Source: an uncultured Pelagibacteraceae bacterium
Lineage (GTDB): Bacteria > Pseudomonadota > Alphaproteobacteria > Pelagibacterales > Pelagibacteraceae
Length of the DNA: 64,000 nt
Assembly (NCBI GenBank): GCA_902594335.1
Contig: CACJLY010000004.1
Coordinates: 58,881 to 122,880 of the forward strand
Direction: 5' to 3'
Each line of letters opens with the position of its first letter. Within the stretch, counting starts at the first letter, position 1. The notes under the pieces are model-generated. The model was not told the origin of the DNA, did no database searches, and worked only from the letters and a program-made list of their open reading frames with translations. Shown piece by piece: positions 46,001 to 54,597 of this stretch. The position numbers and the translations under genes were made by a program.

Positions 46001-46463
46001 ATACAAAGATGAGTATGAAGTATCGAGATTAATGACTAATAAAAAATTCGTAGACGATGTAAACAAAAACTTTGAGGGTAATTTTAATTATAATTTTTAT
46101 TTAGCTCCTCCAATTTTTAGTAAAAAAAGTAAAGTTGATGGGAAATTGCTTAAAATTAAATTTGGAGGATGGTTATTTAATGTGTTTAAACTACTCTCTA
46201 AATTAAAATTTTTAAGAGGTACAAAGCTTGATCCATTTGGTTATTTAAATGAAAGAAAAAAGGAGAGAGAATTAATAAGAGATTATAAGCAAACAATTAC
46301 TGGCATAGGAACAAAAATAAATAAATCAAACTACGAAACAGCAGTTAAAATAGCATCAATACCTGATCAAATCAGAGGTTTTGGACATGTTAAGGAAAAG
46401 AATATAAAAGAAGCAATAAACTATAGAACAGATTTACTAAATTCTTTTCATGAAAACACTTAG
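43044..46463 (+). CDS. Fused indolepyruvate ferredoxin oxidoreductase, GTG start
   Basis: 1139 aa; FCSGCPHNTST, CEGCGDCGIQSNC ferredoxin-type site, C-terminal IAGIGGTGVVTIGAVLATAA gamma-like domain. Confidence 0.92.
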   Translation: MDIKLEDKYKLSKGTRFLTGAQALVRVPIVQARRDKQKNLNTACYISGYRGSPLGGYDQQILKNKKYLNENNIYFQPGINEELAATSLWGTQQVNLRKKDKYDGVFGIWYGKGPGVDRAGDALKHVNLAGTSKFGGVIALMGDDHICESSTTSHQSEFAMIDAMIPFFNPSGVQEILDYGIIGIELSRKSGCWVGIKCVHDNVSSGATVDLDENRLNLLDISNEKYPSEGLNIRLKDTAQEKEYRLHHHKIKYVKEFCKTNNLNKIIFDSEKAKIGIISTGKSFLDTKLGLEKIGINENIANQVGIKFLKIAMPWPLEETVIEKFSENLEKIIVVEEKRSIIETQVKEILFNKNLNIKVVGKNDENNNDLFVSSGALDPGEIGLKIFEIINYLKLPDEVNNLSKKLKSLKEKTNSNISLKRVPHFCSGCPHNTSTRIPEGSRAITGISCAYLVEHMERDNEGFSQMGSEGATWVGESVFSNTDHVFQNMGDGTYIHSGILSIRHAVAAKTKMTFKILYNDAVALTGGQALDGLPTVAQMSKQLEAEGVEEIAIITDEIEKYSDRGGFARNSKVYDRKNIIDVQIELSKINGTTVIIYDQTCAAEKRRRRKKGILEEPKKKIFINKDLCEGCGDCGIQSNCVSIAPVETEYGRKRQIDQSSCNKDYTCVDGFCPSFVSLEGDIRLKKNYDDNLINKINSKIEDPILPEITKSFGIMIAGIGGTGVVTIGAVLATAAQIDGKGSGVLDMTGLAQKGGAVKSFLRIFEKPEDVGAIRLSYGDTNLLLGFDLLVSNDLEIIKTLDKKISKLIVNTDEVMPGDFTRDKNFYLPFDEMRDNLINIAGQENIKFISSNKITSKILGNSILSNMFNVGVAYQSGLIPISASSIEKAIELNGASVKDNIDAFRFGRHYENLKDEVLDIIKDEPEVLEGFEEKYKNRFKFLEDYQNIKYAKKFGDLVSYARKIDKNIGNGSQFSTAVLKNYFKLMAYKDEYEVSRLMTNKKFVDDVNKNFEGNFNYNFYLAPPIFSKKSKVDGKLLKIKFGGWLFNVFKLLSKLKFLRGTKLDPFGYLNERKKERELIRDYKQTITGIGTKINKSNYETAVKIASIPDQIRGFGHVKEKNIKEAINYRTDLLNSFHENT

Positions 46464-47355
46464 CCCTTTATATTTAGCATCTCTTTATTTGGTTTTAGCT
46501 TGTTTATTTTGGGCAGGCAACTTTATAGTAGGAAAAGCTGCAAGCATTATTGATATTCCTCCGATATCTCTAAATTTTTATAGATGGTTTTTGGCTTGGT
46601 TAGTTTTACTTCCGTTCACTTATAAAGAATTATTAAATAACAAAAAAATTATAATAGATAATATTTTTTTATTTTCATTGTTGGGAATTTTAGCTGTGAC
46701 AGTTTTTAATTCAGCTCTCTTTTATTCACTGAGACATACCCAAGTTATTACTGGAGTACTTATGATATCAACAGTACCAGTTATGATTATATTATTTTCA
46801 TCTTTACTTAGAATTGAGAAAACAAATTCATTTCAAATAATCGGAGTATTTCTCTCACTTGCAGGTGTTTTGTTTATAATAACAAAAGCAAATTTAAATA
46901 ATTTATTAAATTTGTCTTTTAACAAAGGAGATATTTTTGCATTAATTGCAATGTTTGCATGGTCTCTTTATTCTGCTCTTTTGAAAAAAAAGGAATTCAA
47001 TCTATCTCCAATCTCTCTATTACAGATCGTTATAACTTTTGGAGTTATTTTTTTAATTCCTATGTATTTTATTGATTATAGTTTGGGCAGTGTAATCAAA
47101 TTACAATCCTCTTTTTATTTAGTTTTATTCTATGTTGTTTTTTTCCCTGGTCTAATCTCATTTCTGTTTTGGATAAAAGGTGTAAAACTTATTGGGGCTA
47201 ATAGATCTGGAGTTTTTCTTCATTTGATGCCAATTCTAGGTGCAATAATGGCTATGATAATTTTCAATGAAAAAATTTTATTTTATCATTTCTTAGGTGC
47301 AATTTTTATAATTGCTGGTATTACAGTCTCGAATAAAAAAACTCAAAATGCTTAA
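46450..47355 (+). CDS. EamA/DMT-family transporter
   Basis: About ten hydrophobic segments, CLFWAGNFIVGKAA and duplicated EamA pattern. Confidence 0.9.
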   Translation: MKTLSPLYLASLYLVLACLFWAGNFIVGKAASIIDIPPISLNFYRWFLAWLVLLPFTYKELLNNKKIIIDNIFLFSLLGILAVTVFNSALFYSLRHTQVITGVLMISTVPVMIILFSSLLRIEKTNSFQIIGVFLSLAGVLFIITKANLNNLLNLSFNKGDIFALIAMFAWSLYSALLKKKEFNLSPISLLQIVITFGVIFLIPMYFIDYSLGSVIKLQSSFYLVLFYVVFFPGLISFLFWIKGVKLIGANRSGVFLHLMPILGAIMAMIIFNEKILFYHFLGAIFIIAGITVSNKKTQNA

Positions 47356-48298
47356 AGTAGCCATTTTAGACGATTATCAAAACGTTGCTCAAGAATTTAT
47401 AGATTTGAAAAATCTTTCATCAAAGTTTGATATTGAGATTTTCAGTGAACCTTTTGAAAACGAGGATGATGCCATAGAAAAATTAAAAGAATTTGAAGCT
47501 CTGCTTATAATGAGAGAAAGAACATCGATTACTTCAAATCTTATTAAAAGTTTGAAAAAACTAAAATATATTTCTACAAGCGGAATGAGAAATAAAGCCA
47601 TAGATCTTGAAGCAACAAAAAAAGCTAAAATTGTTGTTACTGGAACAGAAATTAATTCAAATCCAACATGCGAGTTAACATGGGCTTTAATCTTAGGCCT
47701 TGCAAGGAATATTAAAGTTGAGGTTGATAATATGTATCAAGGTTATTGGCAGACAACGGTAGGCATAGAATTAAAAGGTAAAATTTTAGGAGTTATTGGT
47801 TTAGGAAAAGTTGGATCTCAAGTTGCAAAAATTGGAAAAGCATTTGGTATGCAAGTAATGGCATGGAGTGAAAACTTAAGTCTAGATAAGTGTAAAGAAC
47901 TTGATGTTTTGCCATCTAATAAAGAGGATCTTATTCAAAACTCTGACTTTATATCGATTCATGTCCAAGGAGGAGAAAGATACAAGGATTGTATAAAGCT
48001 TGCTGAATTTGATAAAATGAAAAAAACCGCTTTTATAATTAATACTTCAAGAGGTCCAATTGTAAACGAAGATGATTTAATTATAGCTCTTTCAACTAAT
48101 GTAATAGCTGGTGCTGGTATTGATGTTTATGATAAGGAACCTCTACCCAGTGGTCACAAATTAAGATTTGTCCCTAACGCACTTTTGCTTCCACACTTAG
48201 GCTACGTCACAGCTGAAAATTATTCTATTTTCTATACACAAATGATTGAAAATTTAGAAGCCTGTGTTGCTGGTAAGCCTATTCGAGAAATAAAGTAA
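47348..48298 (+). CDS. D-isomer-specific 2-hydroxyacid dehydrogenase
   Basis: LGVIGLGKVGSQVAKIGKAFGMQVMAW, INTSRGPIVNEDDLI, LLPHLGYVT. Start set at MLKVAILDD, 12 residues into the listed ORF. Confidence 0.92.
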   Translation: MLKVAILDDYQNVAQEFIDLKNLSSKFDIEIFSEPFENEDDAIEKLKEFEALLIMRERTSITSNLIKSLKKLKYISTSGMRNKAIDLEATKKAKIVVTGTEINSNPTCELTWALILGLARNIKVEVDNMYQGYWQTTVGIELKGKILGVIGLGKVGSQVAKIGKAFGMQVMAWSENLSLDKCKELDVLPSNKEDLIQNSDFISIHVQGGERYKDCIKLAEFDKMKKTAFIINTSRGPIVNEDDLIIALSTNVIAGAGIDVYDKEPLPSGHKLRFVPNALLLPHLGYVTAENYSIFYTQMIENLEACVAGKPIREIK

Positions 48299-48299
48299 A

Positions 48300-49205
48300 G
48301 TGGAATTGCCAGTTGTTAATCACCCTGATTATGAGGCAAAAATTGGAGATGATAATAAATTTCCAATTAAAAAGTTTGGTGAATTAGCAAGTTTTCTTAA
48401 AAAAGAAAAAGTAGTTAAGAAGTTTTATAAACCAGAGCCATGCTCGACGGATACACTTAAAGAAGTTCACTCAGAGGAGTATATTTTAAAAATTAAAAAT
48501 AAAACATTAGAGCAAAGATTGGTAAAAAAAATAGGATTCCCTTTAGTTGATAGTGTGGTCAGAAGATCTTTAGTTGCAACAGGCGGAACCGTATTGGCCT
48601 CTAAATTAGCAATTAATTATGGAATAGCTTGTAATACAGCCGGTGGAAGTCATCATGCTATTTATGACGAGGGAGCTGGTTTTTGTGTTTTTAATGATGT
48701 GGCTGTTGCTGCAAAATATCTTTTGAATAGAGGGTTGGCTAACAAAATCCTCATAGTTGATTTAGATGTTCATCAAGGCAATGGAAATTCAGAAATATTT
48801 AAAAATGAAAATAACGTTTTTACATTTAGTATGCACACAAAAGTGAATTATCCACCAATTAAATCAAAAAGTGATCTGGACATTGAGCTTGAACAAAACA
48901 TGGAAGATGATGAGTATTTAGATATTTTAAAAAAAAATTTAATTTTTTTAAACGATTTTAATTTTGATTTTGTTTTTTATATCGCAGGTGTTGACATTCA
49001 TTTAGATGATAGATTAGGCAAGTTGCGCATTACTGACAAAGGAATTAATAAAAGAGACGAGATGGTTATTAGAAATTTTTTTTCAAGAAGAGTTCCCATT
49101 TGTGGAGTTTTAGGTGGTGGTTACAACAAAGACTTTAAAAAACTTATTGAATTACACGCAAGTTTACATAAAAATTGTGCTAAATATTTAAATGACAAAA
49201 AATAA
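48300..49205 (+). CDS. Histone deacetylase-family (acetoin utilization-like) protein, GTG start
   Basis: TAGGSHHAIYDEGAGFCVFNDVAVAA, ILIVDLDVHQGNG. Confidence 0.92.
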   Translation: MELPVVNHPDYEAKIGDDNKFPIKKFGELASFLKKEKVVKKFYKPEPCSTDTLKEVHSEEYILKIKNKTLEQRLVKKIGFPLVDSVVRRSLVATGGTVLASKLAINYGIACNTAGGSHHAIYDEGAGFCVFNDVAVAAKYLLNRGLANKILIVDLDVHQGNGNSEIFKNENNVFTFSMHTKVNYPPIKSKSDLDIELEQNMEDDEYLDILKKNLIFLNDFNFDFVFYIAGVDIHLDDRLGKLRITDKGINKRDEMVIRNFFSRRVPICGVLGGGYNKDFKKLIELHASLHKNCAKYLNDKK

Positions 49206-49560
49206 TCCAGACTTAACTCATCAACAAAATAAAGTATTATTTGAGGAAGCAACAGAGCCACCAGGTTCAAGCGAACTTAATTTTGAAAAGAGAGAGGGAA
49301 GTTATCATTGTGCAAACTGTGGAGCGAAATTGTTTGACTCTAATACAAAGTATGAAAGTGGCTCTGGTTGGCCATCATTTTATGAGTCTCTACCTGATGC
49401 ATTTGAAACTACAACAGATTATCATATCGGTTATGCCAGAACCGAGTACCATTGCAAGAATTGTGGAGGACATCATGGCCATATATTTGATGATGGCCCA
49501 CAACCAACAGGAAAAAGATACTGTAATAATGGAGTTTGCTTAGTTTTTAAACCTAAATAA
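49192..49560 (+). CDS. msrB: Peptide-methionine (R)-S-oxide reductase
   Basis: YHCANCGAKLF, SGSGWPSF, CKNCGGHHGHIFDDGPQPTGKRYCNNGVCL. Confidence 0.95.
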   Translation: MTKNNPDLTHQQNKVLFEEATEPPGSSELNFEKREGSYHCANCGAKLFDSNTKYESGSGWPSFYESLPDAFETTTDYHIGYARTEYHCKNCGGHHGHIFDDGPQPTGKRYCNNGVCLVFKPK

Positions 49561-49573
49561 TTGATTTCAAATT

Positions 49574-50809
49574 ATGAATATAATTGAAATACAAAAAAAG
49601 ATTATCTCTGAAAAAATTAAGTTAAAAAATAAATCGAAAAATTATTTAAGTAATTTCAAAAATATTGAAAAATATATCAAAAAAGAAGTTGAGATAATTA
49701 AAAGTTTTGAGAATTCGATTATCCCAGAAATAGAATTTAAAAATATTTTAATTGAAAACGAAAGGACTATTAATGAGAAAGTTCTGAAACGTGGGTGTGT
49801 AATAATTAGAAATGTTTTTGCTAAAAAAAAAATGAAAGATCTGAATAAAAACCTAGATCAATATGTTTTAGAAAACAATTATTTTGAAGATCAAAAAAAA
49901 AAGATAGGTATAGATAAATATTTCAGTGAACTCAAATCAGGAAAACCTCAAATTTTTGGATTGTATTGGTCTAAAGCACAAACAGAAATTAGACACTCTC
50001 AAGAAATGGAAAAGGTTAAAAAATGGCTAAATAATCTTTGGAACTATAAATATAAGGATAAAAGTGTTTTTGATCCAAATAAAGAACTTGTATACGCAGA
50101 TCGAGTAAGAAGAAGAGAACCAGGAGACGATACATTGGGGTTATCACCACATTGTGACGCTGGATCGATTGAAAGATGGACTGATAATGCATATCAAAAA
50201 ATTTATAATGATATTTTTTCGGATAATTTCGAAAATTATAATCCATTTGATGCTAAATATAGAGATGAAACAATTGAATTTGAGTCACCTGCGGTAGCAC
50301 ATGTATTTAGAACATTCCAAGGATGGACAGCCTTAACAGAACAAGGTCCAAATGATGGAACTTTACAATTAATTCCTATCGCCAAAGGAATGGCATATGT
50401 TTTAACAAGAGCTTTACTAGATGATGTGCCTGAAAACGAGTTATGCGGTTCAAAAGCAGGAAAAGCTTTATCAATAAATGAAAAATATCATAGCTTATTG
50501 TTAGAAGGTTTAATTTCAATTCCAAAAATGTATCCTGGAGATACTATTTGGTGGCACCCCGATGTTGTGCATGCTGTTGAGGAAAAACATATGGGGAAAA
50601 CTTTTTCAAATGTTATTTATGTAGGAGCAACTCCATACTGTAAAAAAAATATTGATTACATAAAAAAACAATCAAAAAAATTTATTGAAGGTAAAAGTCC
50701 ACCAGATTTTGCTGCTGAGGACTACGAAGTTAATTATAAAGGAAGAACTAAAATTAATGATTTAAGTGAATTAGCAAAAAAACAATTATGTTTAATAGAT
50801 TGGAATTAA
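49574..50809 (+). CDS. DUF1479 (YbiU-like) protein, putative 2-oxoglutarate/Fe(II) oxygenase fold
   Basis: RGCVIIRNVF, LGLSPHCDAGSIERW, YPGDTIWWHPDVVHAVEEKH. Confidence 0.85.
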   Translation: MNIIEIQKKIISEKIKLKNKSKNYLSNFKNIEKYIKKEVEIIKSFENSIIPEIEFKNILIENERTINEKVLKRGCVIIRNVFAKKKMKDLNKNLDQYVLENNYFEDQKKKIGIDKYFSELKSGKPQIFGLYWSKAQTEIRHSQEMEKVKKWLNNLWNYKYKDKSVFDPNKELVYADRVRRREPGDDTLGLSPHCDAGSIERWTDNAYQKIYNDIFSDNFENYNPFDAKYRDETIEFESPAVAHVFRTFQGWTALTEQGPNDGTLQLIPIAKGMAYVLTRALLDDVPENELCGSKAGKALSINEKYHSLLLEGLISIPKMYPGDTIWWHPDVVHAVEEKHMGKTFSNVIYVGATPYCKKNIDYIKKQSKKFIEGKSPPDFAAEDYEVNYKGRTKINDLSELAKKQLCLIDWN

Positions 50810-50811
50810 AT

Positions 50812-51066
50812 TTACTTTAGTGACGCTTCTAAAGTACCATTTTTTTCTAGATCTCTAAGTTCTTGATAACCACCTATATGTTCATCGTTAAAAAAGATTT
50901 GAGGAATTGTACGTTTTCCATTTGCTTTTTTAATCATTTCATCTCTTAAATCTGGTCCAGTTGATACATCAATCACTTTGTATTCAAGATTATTTCTATT
51001 TAGTAACCTTTTCGCTGCATCACAAAAAGCACACATTGGGCCTGAATACATAGTAATATTTTTCAT
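50812..51066 (-). CDS. grxC: Glutaredoxin 3
   Basis: MYSGPMCAFCDAAKRLLNRN, RTIPQIFFNDEHIGGYQEL. Confidence 0.92.
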   Translation of the reverse strand: MKNITMYSGPMCAFCDAAKRLLNRNNLEYKVIDVSTGPDLRDEMIKKANGKRTIPQIFFNDEHIGGYQELRDLEKNGTLEASLK

Positions 51067-51094
51067 ACTTTATATATAATTATATTTTTTAAAT

Positions 51095-51394
51095 TTACCA
51101 GTTAAGAATTTCATTTTTCTTTATTTTTACTCTTATTTGTTTTCTTGAATATTCAAATTTTTTTCTATGTTTAATACTTTGTGAATTTACTCTTTTTCTC
51201 CATAACCTAAAAGATGAGGGTTTGAGATTTCTTCTCATTATCTTAATTACATCAGCTTCAGTTTTGCCTGTTTTTTTTTCTATCTCTTCGAATGTTATTC
51301 TATCAGCCCATGCTGCCCAGATAACCCAGTCTGGACTTCCAGGTTTTGGCTCAGGGTTTTTAACTTTGGTTGTAGGCCTGTGACTTTTTTTCAT
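51095..51394 (-). CDS. Small basic protein, TIGR03643-like family of unknown function
   Basis: DWVIWAAWADRITFEEIEKKTGKTEADVIKIMRRNLKPSSFRLWRKRV. Confidence 0.75.
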   Translation of the reverse strand: MKKSHRPTTKVKNPEPKPGSPDWVIWAAWADRITFEEIEKKTGKTEADVIKIMRRNLKPSSFRLWRKRVNSQSIKHRKKFEYSRKQIRVKIKKNEILNW

Positions 51395-51462
51395 AGATTT
51401 TCCAGTAAAACTTTAATTAAATTTTAATGCAAATTTTAATGTCTATGATATTATCACTTTTA

Positions 51463-51509
51463 GATAGTCCTATCTAGCCATCTTTAGCTCCCGGTTTTTT
51501 AGGACTATC
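51463..51509 (+). promoter_or_regulatory. Inverted repeat / candidate structured leader upstream of the LysE-family gene
   Basis: GATAGTCCTA (51463-51472) is the exact reverse complement of TAGGACTATC (51500-51509); each arm also lies in a local palindrome. Confidence 0.45.
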
Positions 51510-51514
51510 CTAAG

Positions 51515-52129
51515 ATGCTTCCATTAAACTATTTCCTTTTTCTCCAAATCATTCTCTTCATGTTTATTACTCCTGGAACACCAAGGATAGTAATCATTTC
51601 ATATTCAATGAATTACGGAGTTAAGAAATGTGTGTGGACAGCATTAGGAGATGTTACTGCAAATATTATTCAAGCAACTCTTGTTATATTTGTTATTGGT
51701 TCATTTATTTCAGATAATCCTGAGTTGCTAAATACATTTAAGTGGGTTGGAATAATTTATATTCTATATCTTGCTTATGATATTTATAAATCCCGACCAA
51801 AAAGTATAAATTCTGATGAAAAATCTGAAAAAAGTTTTTTATCTTTTTATAAAGATGGTTTTTTAGTTGCAGGAACAAGTCCCAAGGCCTGGATGTTTTT
51901 TCCGTTTATTTTTCCACAATTTATTGATTTTAATTCAAATTATGTTGCTCAATTTATTATTCTCATAACAACTTATGTAATTTTAGATTTTTTATCTTTA
52001 GTCGGTTATGCAATCCTTGCAAATAAAATGATTATATGGGTTAAAGCCAACGCAAAGGTTATTAACACAATTTCTGCGTGCGTTTTAATTGTAATAGCAG
52101 CTATAATTGCATTAATGCAACAATATTAG
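51515..52129 (+). CDS. LysE/RhtB-family amino acid exporter
   Basis: Hydrophobic; ITPGTPRIVIISYSMNYGVKKCVW matches the N-terminal LysE pattern. Confidence 0.86.
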   Translation: MLPLNYFLFLQIILFMFITPGTPRIVIISYSMNYGVKKCVWTALGDVTANIIQATLVIFVIGSFISDNPELLNTFKWVGIIYILYLAYDIYKSRPKSINSDEKSEKSFLSFYKDGFLVAGTSPKAWMFFPFIFPQFIDFNSNYVAQFIILITTYVILDFLSLVGYAILANKMIIWVKANAKVINTISACVLIVIAAIIALMQQY

Positions 52130-52222
52130 TTATTAATGCGATACTACAGTTACTTGCAAAAAAATTAAATTCTTAGTTAAATAGGGGATAAATTAATTAA
52201 TTAATAATAAAAGAGGAGAGAA

Positions 52223-53461
52223 ATGAAAATTAAAAACATTATAATTACATTTGTTTCTGCATTAGCAATCTTATTTTCAACTTCAGTTGTATCTTTTGCA
52301 AAAGTTGTTGGCGATAAAATTATTTTAGGATCTGCTATTTCACTTACAGGAAAGTATTCATCTAATGGTGTTCATACTCAAAACGGATATAACATGGCCG
52401 TTGACAGAATAAACAGCATGGGCGGTGTAAAAGTTGGTGGAAAGACTTATAAATTTGAAATTATCTATTACGATGATGAATCAAATCCAAAAAGAGCAGC
52501 TCAACTTGCAGAAAGATTAATTTCACAAGATGGTGTTGAATTTATGCTTGGACCTTACAGTTCAGGTTTAACTAAAGCGATTGCACCAGTAACAGAGAAG
52601 TATGGTGTTCCAATGGTAGAAGCTAACGGTGCATCAAGATCTTTGTTTACAAAAGGTTATAAATATTTATTCGCAGTGCTTGCGCCAGCGAACTTGTATT
52701 TAGACGTTGCAATCAGAACAGCGGTTGAGCTTAATGGTGGAAAAGGTGTAAGAATTGCACAAGCTTTTGAGCAAGATGCATTCTCACAAGACGTTAGATT
52801 AGGTATTTTAGATGCTGCAAAAGAAACAGGATCAAAAATTATAATTGACGATAAACTTCCAAAAGAGCTTAATGACATGGCAGCAACTTTAGCAAAAGTT
52901 AAAGCAACTAAGCCAGATGTTCTTGTTGTTTCAGGTCATACAAAAGGTGCTTTAACAGCAATTAGACAAATTGCTGAAATGAAAGTTGATGTTCCAATGT
53001 TAGCAATGACACACTGTGATGCAGCAAAACTTTCTAAGCAACATGGTGCTAATTCGCAATATGCTTTGTGTGCTTCTCAATGGCATAAAACATTAACTTA
53101 TAAAGATGATTTCTTTACTGATGGTATGACTTATGATGCAGACTTTACAAAAGAGTTTGGTTATGCACCACCATACCAAGCAGCAGAATCTTCTGCAGCT
53201 TTGTTAGTGTTTAAAGATGCTTTTGAAAGAGCAGGATCTTTCGATCAAAAGAAAGTTAGAGATGCTCTTGCTGCTACTAACATGCAAACTTTTTATGGAA
53301 ACATAAAATTTGCTGAAGGTGGTCAAAACGTTGATAAGCCAATGGTATTATTCCAAGTTATGTGTGATGATGCAGGAAAATGTGAAAATAAAGTTGTAGC
53401 TCCATTAAAATGGGCTTCAGCTGAATTAATTCACCCAATTCCTAAGTGGTCAGACAGATAA
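52223..53461 (+). CDS. Branched-chain amino acid-type ABC transporter substrate-binding protein
   Basis: Signal peptide, LGSAISLTGKYSSNGVHTQNGYNMAVDRIN; strong ribosome-binding site GAGGAGAG; next to permease and ATPase genes. Confidence 0.94.
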   Translation: MKIKNIIITFVSALAILFSTSVVSFAKVVGDKIILGSAISLTGKYSSNGVHTQNGYNMAVDRINSMGGVKVGGKTYKFEIIYYDDESNPKRAAQLAERLISQDGVEFMLGPYSSGLTKAIAPVTEKYGVPMVEANGASRSLFTKGYKYLFAVLAPANLYLDVAIRTAVELNGGKGVRIAQAFEQDAFSQDVRLGILDAAKETGSKIIIDDKLPKELNDMAATLAKVKATKPDVLVVSGHTKGALTAIRQIAEMKVDVPMLAMTHCDAAKLSKQHGANSQYALCASQWHKTLTYKDDFFTDGMTYDADFTKEFGYAPPYQAAESSAALLVFKDAFERAGSFDQKKVRDALAATNMQTFYGNIKFAEGGQNVDKPMVLFQVMCDDAGKCENKVVAPLKWASAELIHPIPKWSDR

Positions 53462-53476
53462 TATAATAATGAATAT

Positions 53477-53506
53477 AAGCCCCCTAGCGTTAGGGGGCTT
53501 TTTTTT
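53477..53506 (+). terminator. Rho-independent terminator or attenuator between substrate-binding protein and livH
   Basis: AAGCCCCCTA-GCGT-TAGGGGGCTT followed by a T-run. Confidence 0.92.
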
Positions 53507-53524
53507 ATAAGCATTTAAAGTTTT

Positions 53525-54418
53525 ATGGATTTTTTAATATTTCAAGTACCAATGTTAACAGTTCAAGCTACTCTAGATGGCGTATTGCTTGGTATCTTGT
53601 TCGCATTAATTGCATACGGAATGGCTCTTCAATGGGGAGTTATGAATATAATTAATATTGCACAAGGTGATCTAGTTATATTAGGCGGATACATTGCTTA
53701 CTTTATGTATCTTTATGGAATTCATCCAGCATGGGGAGTGATTGTTTCTCCAATCATCATGTATTTTGTTGGAGTAATTATCTACAAATTAGTAATTAAC
53801 AAAGTAGTCGATAGAGATTTGTTCATCTCAATTCTTGCAACATTTGGAATAAGTATTTTATTTATGCAATTAATGAACTTTGCATTTGGAGCAGATGTCG
53901 TTCTTGCAAATTCAGGTTATGGAACAACTATGTTATTTGATAATTCGGTGACATTGCCAAATTCTAAGATATTCTCTGCTTTTATTAGCATTGTTTTTGC
54001 CATTGGATTAGTAATCTATATGAAAAAATCAAAATTAGGTCGAGCTATTAGGGCTACAGCCCAAAATGCAAGAGCAGCAAAGATATTAGGTGTAGATACA
54101 GAAAAAGTTTATGCAGCCACTTTTGGAATTAATGCAGCTTTATGTGGTGTAGCTGGAGCATTAATCTCAATAACCTTTACAATCCACCCATATATGGGAT
54201 TACCGTATACAATTAGATCTTTCATGATTGTAATTGTAGCAGGATTAGGAAACTTACCAGGTGTAGCAATGTCTGGAATGGGCCTTGGTATGTTCGAGGA
54301 ATTTGCAGATTATATTCTAGGAACAGAATTTAGAATTGGTTCTGTATTTTTATTATTAGTTTTAATTTTAGTTTATAGAAGATTTAAACTTTCGAAAAAG
54401 AGAGAATATTTAAAATGA
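53525..54418 (+). CDS. Branched-chain amino acid-type ABC permease (LivH-like)
   Basis: GVLLGILFALIAYGMALQWGVMNIINIAQGDLVILGGYIAYF. Confidence 0.94.
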   Translation: MDFLIFQVPMLTVQATLDGVLLGILFALIAYGMALQWGVMNIINIAQGDLVILGGYIAYFMYLYGIHPAWGVIVSPIIMYFVGVIIYKLVINKVVDRDLFISILATFGISILFMQLMNFAFGADVVLANSGYGTTMLFDNSVTLPNSKIFSAFISIVFAIGLVIYMKKSKLGRAIRATAQNARAAKILGVDTEKVYAATFGINAALCGVAGALISITFTIHPYMGLPYTIRSFMIVIVAGLGNLPGVAMSGMGLGMFEEFADYILGTEFRIGSVFLLLVLILVYRRFKLSKKREYLK

Positions 54419-54597
54419 GGAAGGTTAAAATTACCGATGACAAAGGAAATAATATTGAGGTTGATATAAAGAAATTTAAAAACCATCTAGATGAATACCA
54501 TTCAAATGGTTCAAGTATTCACGAAGAAAAAGGACATTATTTTACAGTTAATAAATTATTTAGAGAGAAAATTAAAAATCTTTATGAACAAGAATAA
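54415..54597 (+). CDS. Uncharacterized 60-aa hydrophilic protein
   Basis: ATGA overlap with livH stop and about 14-bp overlap with the livM start; MRKVKITDDKGNNIEVDIKKFKNHLDEYHSNGSSIHEEKGHYFTVNKLFREKIKNLYEQE. Confidence 0.55.
   Translation: MRKVKITDDKGNNIEVDIKKFKNHLDEYHSNGSSIHEEKGHYFTVNKLFREKIKNLYEQE

Noticed and set aside
49241-49543. 100-aa ORF in another frame of msrB
   Set aside because: msrB is a clear match over the same bases; the alternative frame shows no recognisable domain
54491-54583. 31-residue N-terminal extension of LivM
   Set aside because: Extension is hydrophilic and overlaps the coupled small ORF; MNKNNLILYIF at 54584 begins the first membrane segment
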